Assembly (NCBI GenBank): GCA_049644265.1 | Contig: JBARRO010000152.1 | Span: 1-9,853, forward strand | Direction of reading: 5' to 3' | Origin: JBARRO01 sp049644265 | GTDB lineage: Bacteria; Bacteroidota; Ignavibacteria; UBA10030 | DNA: 9,853 nucleotides | Shown: positions 1 through 5,071 of the stretch, one piece after another | Position numbering within the stretch: position 1 is the stretch's first letter | Layout: every line of letters begins with the position of its first letter | Notes under the pieces: generated by a model | Databases searched by the model: none | The model's input: only the letters and a program-made list of their open reading frames with translations | Told to the model about the DNA's origin: nothing | Position numbers and translations under genes: made by a program

Positions 1-679
1 TCGTAACACTGTCCGAATTTCCGCCGGCAGTGAGATACACAGTATGGAGCCCGTTATCGAGAGGATGAGGAACCTTGTATGAAAAAAGTTTGGATGTGGG
101 ATTGTATGCAGTCCCCACGTGAGTGTACAGCGTCGAATCAACTCTCAACGCCAACGAGCCCGTGTCGATAACGGATACTGTCGTTGGGAAGAGATACGCA
201 CTGAACGTTGGATAGGAAGTCTTTACGAGACCCGTTCGCTGGTTGGGGATGAATTGATAGATTGTCGGATTCTTAACGAAGAGGATTGAATTATCATGGT
301 CCGCAGCGTTAAAGCGATGGTTCAGCGGATCATTGGGCCAATCTGAGACACCGTTGTAGTAGAACTTGTACTGATAAGCTCCCGGAATCAGACCGCCAGC
401 CCCGCCGACTTGAAGCCCAAGCGTTACAACAAACGTGTTACCTCCAATAGATGTCAAAGGCGTCGCCTGATTGTTCCAGCTGTTGAACTCGCCGGCGATC
501 CAAACATTGGTTTGAGCTGTGGGGGGAGTGTAGCGAAACGTTACGTCCACTGTTTGTGAAAGCGCTTCCACGAAGGGGGAAAAAAAGAGCCAGAAACATA
601 GAATCCACGAAGGACACGAATGTACACGAAGGTATATTTGACCAAAACTCTTAGTGCCCTTCGTGTTCTTCGTGGTCAT
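1..679 (-). CDS. Secreted CBM48/E-set protein, N-terminal part (runs off left edge)
   Basis: This is the 5' part of a gene on the minus strand: 226 codons from ATG at 679 to the window edge, with no stop. Residues about 24-41 form a hydrophobic signal-peptide core (WILCFWLFFSPFVEALS) followed by QTVDV, a plausible cleavage site. Residues 46-137 look like a CBM48/AMPK-type E-set glycan-binding domain: VDVTFRY, then VWIAGEFNSWNN at 59-70, then AYQYKFYYNG and the DPLNHRF segment. Residues 138-226 (NPTIYQFIPNQ..., PTFSAYLFP...) resemble a second Ig-like domain. In Bacteroidota-type genomes this arrangement often precedes a GH13 alpha-amylase catalytic domain, but that part lies outside the window, so the enzyme call is inference. 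ATG 679 is the only usable in-frame start before the hydrophobic core; no strong Shine-Dalgarno precedes it. It begins 12 bases after the stop of the upstream small gene and in the same frame. Its first 25 codons overlap an inverted repeat at 605-675. Confidence 0.75.
   Translation of the reverse strand, partial: MTTKNTKGTKSFGQIYLRVHSCPSWILCFWLFFSPFVEALSQTVDVTFRYTPPTAQTNVWIAGEFNSWNNQATPLTSIGGNTFVVTLGLQVGGAGGLIPGAYQYKFYYNGVSDWPNDPLNHRFNAADHDNSILFVKNPTIYQFIPNQRTGLVKTSYPTFSAYLFPTTVSVIDTGSLALRVDSTLYTHVGTAYNPTSKLFSYKVPHPLDNGLHTVYLTAGGNSDSVT
605..675. repeat. Imperfect inverted repeat built of ACGAAG words
   Basis: The left arm (605-631) contains CCACGAAGGACACGAA, with the word ACGAA recurring at 607, 616 and 626. 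The right arm (650-675) contains the reverse complement, TTCGT, at 660 and 669, and ends CTTCGTGG. Arms of 26-27 bases with a few mismatches enclose an 18-base loop (632-649), so the RNA or single-stranded DNA could fold into a long hairpin. The words are spaced 9-10 bases apart within each arm. The element lies inside the N-terminal coding region of the left-edge gene, just after its start codon. It resembles dispersed REP-like intergenic elements; dispersal in this genome is not testable here. Confidence 0.7.
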
Positions 680-691
680 GACTTCACTCTG

Positions 692-871
692 TTAGAACAG
701 TGTATAGATGAACGGAGCTAGTGCCGAACCTTGCGTCAAGATGATGAATAATCCCAAGAAAAGCAGCACAAAAATGATGGGACCAAGCCACCATTTCTTG
801 CGAATTTTCATGAAGGCCCAGAGCTCGGAGAAGATTTCGAGTTTGGATTTGAGGTTCTTGAGGAAGGACAA
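692..871 (-). CDS. DUF5989-family small membrane protein
   Basis: With a TTG start at 871 this encodes 59 residues. The C-terminal half (KIRKKWWLGPIIFVLLFLG, then LTQGSALAPFIYTLF at the end) matches the DUF5989 family as I know it: a short amphipathic N-terminal helix, a basic-aromatic RKKWW stretch, one transmembrane helix and a conserved TQGSA-APFIYTLF tail. DUF5989 proteins are typically 50-60 residues and occur beside O-carbamoyltransferases; SxtK of saxitoxin clusters may be similar. The function is unknown; a membrane partner or anchor for the carbamoyltransferase is a reasonable inference. The start is uncertain. TTG 871 gives MSFLKNLKSKLEIF-, the usual family length. TTG 928 adds 19 residues encoded by heptamer repeat DNA. 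ATG 811 would remove the amphipathic helix. None has a good Shine-Dalgarno. The gene lies between the carbamoyltransferase stop (954) and the secreted gene start (679), same strand, probably one operon. Confidence 0.8.
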   Translation of the reverse strand: MSFLKNLKSKLEIFSELWAFMKIRKKWWLGPIIFVLLFLGLFIILTQGSALAPFIYTLF

Positions 872-903
872 GGGGATTGGGGGATTATTAGTGAAAGTGG
901 ATT

Positions 904-952
904 GTAAACAGTGAACAGTCAACAGCAAACCTTAAACTTTAAACCTTAAACT
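904..952. repeat. Degenerate heptamer array, seven units
   Basis: Seven consecutive 7-base units without interruption: GTAAACA, GTGAACA, GTCAACA, GCAAACC, TTAAACT, TTAAACC, TTAAACT. All fit NNNAAC(A/C/T). The last four also read as a 14-base tandem duplication (927-940 and 941-954). The array fills the space between the carbamoyltransferase stop codon (954-956) and the probable DUF5989 start (871), and includes the alternative TTG start at 928. Short degenerate heptamer arrays are known as STRR elements in cyanobacteria; whether this is related is unknown. Confidence 0.75.
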
Positions 953-953
953 C

Positions 954-2690
954 TTAATCGAGTTCAAACGTTTCCTCCATCACCACTTCCTTGTATCCGC
1001 CGAGTTTGATTTTTTCAATCACAAAACTCCCCAGCACCAGGACGTCCATTTCAGTACGCATGAAACAACGCCACGCATCTTCGGGTGTGCAGACAATCGG
1101 CTCTCCCCGGACGTTGAATGACGTATTGATGATCACCGGACAGCCCGTTTGTTTCTCAAACTCCGCGATAAGGTCATAGTAGAGCGGATGCTGTTCCCGG
1201 GAGATGGTTTGCAGTCGTGCGGAGCCGTCCACGTGCGTGACGGCAGGAATAGTTCTCCGGTCAGGACGCACGTTTGCGATAAAGAGCATATACGGACTCG
1301 GACGCTGAAATTCAAAGTATTCCTGAGTCCGCTCCTCAAGCACTGTAGGTGCAAAGGGCCTGAAGCTTTCCCGAAATTTGATCTTAAGATTCACAATGGA
1401 CTGATTTTTGGGGTTCCGTGCGTCCGCGATAATACTTCTGCTGCCCAGTGCCCGGGGACCAAACTCCATCCTTCCCTGGAACCATCCCACAACCTTCTGA
1501 CCCGCAATATGCTTTGCGGTTTCCCGCAATAGCTCCTGACGGTCACATTTCCTAAAGCTGATGTTTTTGGATTTGAGCAGGCGTTCGATGTGTTCGTCGG
1601 AAAACTCAGGGCCGAGGAATGCATCCCGCATCGAATAGGTCCGGGGGTTTCCAAGCACCGTGTTGTAAACGTAGAATGCCGCTCCGACCGATCCCCCGGC
1701 ATCTCCGGCAGCCGGCTGGATGAAAACATTTTGGAATGACGTGCTCTCCAGAATCTTGCTGTTTGAAACACAGTTCAGCGCGACGCCCCCGGCCATGCAG
1801 AGGTTCTTCATTTTTGTTTCACGCTCAACCTGCCGGGCCATTCCCACCATGATCGTGTCGGTGACCTTCTGAAGTGAGGCGGCAACGTCCTTATGGAACT
1901 GCGTCATGCCCGACTCCGGCTGACGGACGGGTTCTCCGAACAGTTTTTCAAATCTTCTTCCCACCATCGTCAGGCCGTATTCGTACCGGAAGTACCGCAT
2001 GTTCAGACTGAAACTCCCGTCTTCGTGTATTCTCACCAGTTCTTTCATGATCCGGTCATAGAAGCGCGGGTCACCGTACGGAGCAAGCCCCATGACTTTG
2101 TATTCTGCGCTATTGACTTTGAAACCAAGGTAGTAGGCAAAGGCAGAGTAAAGAAGGCCAAGCGAGTGGGGAAAATGCAAACTCTTCGTCAGCTGGATGT
2201 CTGTTCCTCTCCCTACTCCATAGGTGGTCGTATCCCACTCCCCCACTCCGTCGGTCGTCAGAATCGCAGCCTCCTCAAAGGGCGAGACGAGGAACGCGCT
2301 TGCGGCGTGAGACATGTGGTGGTCGGTGAACAGGACGGTTTTTTCATAGGAGAGCTCCGTCCTGATGAGCTGCGGGATCCAGATTTTCTCTTTGATCCAG
2401 ACGGGCATAGCTTTCAGAAATGAGAGCAATCCCCGGGGAAACGTGGCGATGTAGGTTTGAAGGATGCGGTCGAATTTCGTAAACGGCTTGTCGTAGAAAA
2501 CAACGTAGTCGAGGTCGTCCGGAGTGATTCCGGCAAAACGAAGAGAAAAATCAATCGCGTGCCCGGGAAAATACTGGTCGTGTTTTTTCCGAGTGAATCG
2601 CTCTTCCTGTGCAGCCGCAAGCAGTGCCCCATCGCGTATAATGGCGGCGGCGGCGTCATGATAAAAGCATGAAATTCCAAGGATATTCAT
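954..2690 (-). CDS. O-carbamoyltransferase, NodU/CmcH/TobZ family
   Basis: This 578-residue protein has the full length of the family. Such enzymes use carbamoyl phosphate and ATP, via carbamoyl-adenylate, to place a carbamoyl group on a hydroxyl of an acceptor (sugar, antibiotic, saxitoxin or Nod factor); they act in the cytoplasm. The N-terminal ASKHA/Kae1-like domain begins MNILGISCFYHDAAAAI with QEERFTRKKHD at 28-38. The metal-binding HHMSHA motif is at 124-129 (H124-x3-H128), followed by TTDGVGEW at 145-152 with D147. The nucleotide loop MAGGVALN is at 299-306 and GDAGGSVGAA at 329-338. The C-terminal YrdC-like catalytic domain carries RMEFGPRALGSRSI at 407-420 and NTSFNVRGEP at 522-531. 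All key motifs look intact, so the enzyme should be active. The ATG at 2690 overlaps the upstream stop as TGATG; no separate Shine-Dalgarno is seen, so translational coupling is likely. Small membrane proteins on both sides resemble those in saxitoxin-type carbamoylation clusters. The acceptor cannot be read from the sequence. Confidence 0.96.
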   Translation of the reverse strand: MNILGISCFYHDAAAAIIRDGALLAAAQEERFTRKKHDQYFPGHAIDFSLRFAGITPDDLDYVVFYDKPFTKFDRILQTYIATFPRGLLSFLKAMPVWIKEKIWIPQLIRTELSYEKTVLFTDHHMSHAASAFLVSPFEEAAILTTDGVGEWDTTTYGVGRGTDIQLTKSLHFPHSLGLLYSAFAYYLGFKVNSAEYKVMGLAPYGDPRFYDRIMKELVRIHEDGSFSLNMRYFRYEYGLTMVGRRFEKLFGEPVRQPESGMTQFHKDVAASLQKVTDTIMVGMARQVERETKMKNLCMAGGVALNCVSNSKILESTSFQNVFIQPAAGDAGGSVGAAFYVYNTVLGNPRTYSMRDAFLGPEFSDEHIERLLKSKNISFRKCDRQELLRETAKHIAGQKVVGWFQGRMEFGPRALGSRSIIADARNPKNQSIVNLKIKFRESFRPFAPTVLEERTQEYFEFQRPSPYMLFIANVRPDRRTIPAVTHVDGSARLQTISREQHPLYYDLIAEFEKQTGCPVIINTSFNVRGEPIVCTPEDAWRCFMRTEMDVLVLGSFVIEKIKLGGYKEVVMEETFELD

Positions 2691-2935
2691 CAGAACTGGT
2701 GGCGGGACTGTTCGAGAGTATGGGCGAGGGGCTCTTTGTCCTTCCAGGCCGAAACAGCGGTCTGCCTGTGACCGAGCGGATCCTTTCTCAGAATTCGGGC
2801 AACAAGAGCCATCGGGCCGATCAGAATGAAATAGACAATGCTCAGAAGGATGGTCGTGTTCACAACCGCCAGTCCACGGGCAAACGCCATCCAGACGCGG
2901 TAAAGAACAGACCCGATTTTTCTGATCGTTTTCAT
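2690..2935 (-). CDS. Small one-TM protein associated with carbamoyltransferase
   Basis: 81 residues. A basic N-terminus (MKTIRKIGSVLYRVWMAFAR) precedes one transmembrane helix at about 22-46 (LAVVNTTILLSIVYFILIGP). Then comes ARILRKDPLGHR, and the tail has SAWKDKEP and LEQSRHQF. From memory this pattern (one TM, DPL, S-x-W, final L-E-x-x-R-x-Q/x-F) recurs in unnamed small proteins encoded directly before NodU-type carbamoyltransferases, in clusters that also hold SxtJ- and DUF5989-type proteins. Membership in a named family cannot be confirmed here. It is the first gene of the minus-strand operon, and its TGA overlaps the carbamoyltransferase ATG by one base (TGATG). It may tether the enzyme or its substrate to the inner membrane; that is inference. 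A sigma70-type promoter lies just upstream, leaving a leader of only about a dozen bases and no clear Shine-Dalgarno. Confidence 0.82.
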   Translation of the reverse strand: MKTIRKIGSVLYRVWMAFARGLAVVNTTILLSIVYFILIGPMALVARILRKDPLGHRQTAVSAWKDKEPLAHTLEQSRHQF

Positions 2936-2953
2936 TGCGAAGTTTGTCTGGTC

Positions 2954-2982
2954 AATATATCCAAAAGGGGAAGGAATATCAA
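2954..2982 (-). promoter_or_regulatory. Sigma70-type promoter of the carbamoyltransferase operon
   Basis: On the minus strand TTGATA (2982-2977, 5 of 6 to TTGACA) is followed by exactly 17 bases and then TATATT (2959-2954, 5 of 6 to TATAAT). The likely transcription start is near 2947, about 12 bases before the ATG at 2935. This is the best promoter match in the divergent intergenic region. It is a sequence match only. If the organism uses a Bacteroidia-type primary sigma factor (TTTG / TANNTTTG), the match would be less meaningful. Confidence 0.5.
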
Positions 2983-2998
2983 CGGAAGAAGCGGTCGA

Positions 2999-3026
2999 CC
3001 GTCAGCGATCAGCAGTCAGAAGAGAG
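2999..3026. repeat. Short heptamer array in the divergent promoter region
   Basis: Three perfect-register units, CCGTCAG, CGATCAG and CAGTCAG, share NNNTCAG, followed by a diverged AAGAGAG. The array lies in the middle of the 141-bp gap between the two divergent operons and just upstream of the minus-strand promoter candidate. It has the same 7-base period as the array at 904-952 but a different word. The rest of 2936-3076 holds an 8-base palindrome (GGTCGACC, 2993-3000) and an AT-rich TATATT at 3061-3066 near the plus-strand gene start. No convincing -35 box is seen for the plus strand. Confidence 0.55.
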
Positions 3027-3076
3027 AAGACTGACCGTTCGATTTTTGCGGTTTTAGTCATATATTCAAGCGCCAA

Positions 3077-5071
3077 ATGAAGAAGACAAACTCACGCCCT
3101 TATGCTCCTCTTTCTCCCGCCAGGCGGCGTCTGTTCTCGATGCTTCTGGTTTTGTTCCCCGTGTTGCTGCTCGTTTGCGTTGAGTTGTTCCTTCGTGCAA
3201 TCCACTACGGGCCGAACCTGTCATTGTTTGTTTCCGAGGAGATCGGAGGAAAATCATATCTCGTCCTGAATCAGGATGTCAAAGGAAGGTATTTTTCACA
3301 CGTCGATTTTACCCCCAACACGTCAAGCGATTTCTTCCTCGCACCAAAGCCGGCGGGAACAATTAGGATTCTTTGCCTCGGCGGCTCAACGACCGTGGGA
3401 TTTCCCTACGGTTTCATCGGATCCTTCTCAACATTCCTTCGCGACCGGCTTCACGAGACATTTCCGGGAAAAAGTATCGAAGTCATCAACCTGGGCATGA
3501 CTGCTACAAACAGCTTCACGGTCAACGACATCGCCGCTGAGTTGATAAACTACCAACCCGATCTCTTCATCGTGTATGACGGACATAATGAATTCTACGG
3601 CGCGCTTGGAATCTCTTCTCAGGAAACCCTCGGCGGATCCCGTTGGCTCGTCAAGGCCCATCTGAAACTCGTACACGTGCGTCTCTACCAGCTCGTGAAG
3701 AATACTCTTCGTTGGGTGACGGGATTGTTCGCAAAACCCCATGCGACGTCGGAACCCGGGACCATGATGGAGCGGCTTGCGGAGGGAAAGTATGTGCCTT
3801 ATGGCAGTAACCAGTACTGGGAATGCCTCTCCATATTCAAGGCGAACCTGCAGGAACTGAAAGAGATTTGCGTTTCGAAGAAAATCCCTCTTATCCTGGG
3901 TACGCAGGTTTCCAATGTTCACGACCGGGCACCATTTGTCTCGGAACCCGCCGCTGCACTTTCCGATTCTGGGAGAGCCGAGTCTGCGAAACTGCTTGAG
4001 AAAGCGTCTGAGTCATTCAGGCAAGGGAACCTCAACGCCGGACTCGAATCATGCGACCGGGCAATTGTAATTGATTCTCTCAGGGGGGATGCACATTTTT
4101 TGAGGGGCCGGATTCTGGAGAAACTCGGAAACCGACTCGAGGCCGCTCATGAATACCTGAAGGCCCGCGACGATGACCAACTCCGGTTCCGAGCCAGCTC
4201 CGATTTCAACCAGGCCATTCGTGCCATGGATGATCACCAGTCTGTTTTCGTCACCGATGTTGAACAATACTTCTCAACCGTCTCCGGAGATTCGACCCCG
4301 GGAAATGAGCTCATACTGGAGCACCTCCACCCGAATCTTCGCGGATATTTTCTCATGGCGAAAACCTACCAGGAAACGATGAAGAGACATTCACTCCTCG
4401 GCCTGGATTGGAGCAAGGACAACGTCACTGACGACGCCCTCTGGAACGCGCGGCCCCTGACGGAAGTTGACGAGCGCGCCGCCGGGCGAAGGATTGAGCT
4501 CCTGACAGCGGGCTGGCCGTTCCAGCTGCAGTCGACACCGGTTGAAGACCCTCCCTCGACAGACACGCTCGGCCGGATTGTCCTCGGACTGACACGGGCA
4601 GAGATGACCTGGGAAGAGGCGCACGTGAAAGCGGCGGAATCCTACGCCGGAAAACGCAATACCCGCAAAGCAGAGCTGGAATACAGAGCGATTCTCAACC
4701 AAATCCCCCTGAGCATTTCCGCATACCTTCGCCTGGCACAGCTGTACCTTGTCGACGGCAACCTCGACACTGCAAAAGTCGTCCTCCTGAGGTCGTTGGA
4801 GGTGGAGAGAACGTTCTATGCCGCCCGATATCTGGGTGCAATTGCACTCGACCGGAAGCTCCCGTCGGAAGCGATTCCTCACCTGGAATTGGCAATCCGG
4901 CTGGCGACGCAACTCAGGGACCGTTCAGACGCCGGCTACCTGCTGGCCCTCGCACATTTGCGTGGTAATCATATATCCGAATCTGTGCGGGTCCTGCAGG
5001 ATTTGCTCATGGCAGACCCGCGCCACAAACCCGCAAGAGATTTGCTGCAGCAACTCAAATCGCAAAACTGA
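3077..5071 (+). CDS. Membrane-anchored SGNH/GDSL-hydrolase-like protein with TPRs (paralog 1)
   Basis: 664 residues. A basic N-terminus is followed by a transmembrane helix at about 19-40 (LFSMLLVLFPVLLLVCVELF), so the rest is probably periplasmic. The SGNH fold starts near 95: ILCLGGSTTVG at 98-108 is block I with candidate nucleophile S104, INLGMTATNS at 137-146 is block II, and VYDGHNEFYG at 166-175 is block III (N171). An insertion carrying about two TPR-like units (300-368) separates this from LEHLHPNLRGYF at 414-425, the block V equivalent, where Glu415 sits in place of the usual Asp before His418. Four more TPRs follow at about 514-650. SGNH enzymes hydrolyse or transfer acyl esters; some membrane-anchored ones O-acylate exported polysaccharides. 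The substrate here is unknown. The start is placed at the ATG before MKKTNSRPY; no Shine-Dalgarno is visible. The stop overlaps the next gene's ATG (TGATG). It lies divergent from the carbamoyltransferase operon, suggesting a shared pathway. Confidence 0.85.
   Translation: MKKTNSRPYAPLSPARRRLFSMLLVLFPVLLLVCVELFLRAIHYGPNLSLFVSEEIGGKSYLVLNQDVKGRYFSHVDFTPNTSSDFFLAPKPAGTIRILCLGGSTTVGFPYGFIGSFSTFLRDRLHETFPGKSIEVINLGMTATNSFTVNDIAAELINYQPDLFIVYDGHNEFYGALGISSQETLGGSRWLVKAHLKLVHVRLYQLVKNTLRWVTGLFAKPHATSEPGTMMERLAEGKYVPYGSNQYWECLSIFKANLQELKEICVSKKIPLILGTQVSNVHDRAPFVSEPAAALSDSGRAESAKLLEKASESFRQGNLNAGLESCDRAIVIDSLRGDAHFLRGRILEKLGNRLEAAHEYLKARDDDQLRFRASSDFNQAIRAMDDHQSVFVTDVEQYFSTVSGDSTPGNELILEHLHPNLRGYFLMAKTYQETMKRHSLLGLDWSKDNVTDDALWNARPLTEVDERAAGRRIELLTAGWPFQLQSTPVEDPPSTDTLGRIVLGLTRAEMTWEEAHVKAAESYAGKRNTRKAELEYRAILNQIPLSISAYLRLAQLYLVDGNLDTAKVVLLRSLEVERTFYAARYLGAIALDRKLPSEAIPHLELAIRLATQLRDRSDAGYLLALAHLRGNHISESVRVLQDLLMADPRHKPARDLLQQLKSQN

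Noticed and set aside
904..952. CRISPR-like repeat array
   Set aside because: Units are 7 bases with no spacers between them and drifting sequence, unlike the 24-40-base repeats of CRISPR.
1893..2423. Open frame of 176 codons on the plus strand
   Set aside because: It is antisense to the conserved core of the carbamoyltransferase and has no domain or ribosome-binding site.
2993..3000. Palindrome GGTCGACC as an operator
   Set aside because: Eight bases of perfect palindrome are expected by chance in this length of GC-balanced DNA, and no second copy is nearby.
2669..3034. Open frame of 121 codons on the plus strand across the divergent region
   Set aside because: It covers the 81-residue gene in antisense, the promoter and the heptamer array; the translation is low-complexity polar sequence without family features.
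3038..3066. Plus-strand promoter TTCGAT - 17 bp - TATATT for the SGNH operon
   Set aside because: The -35 half matches only about two of six consensus bases and the start would leave a leader of about four bases; too weak to call.
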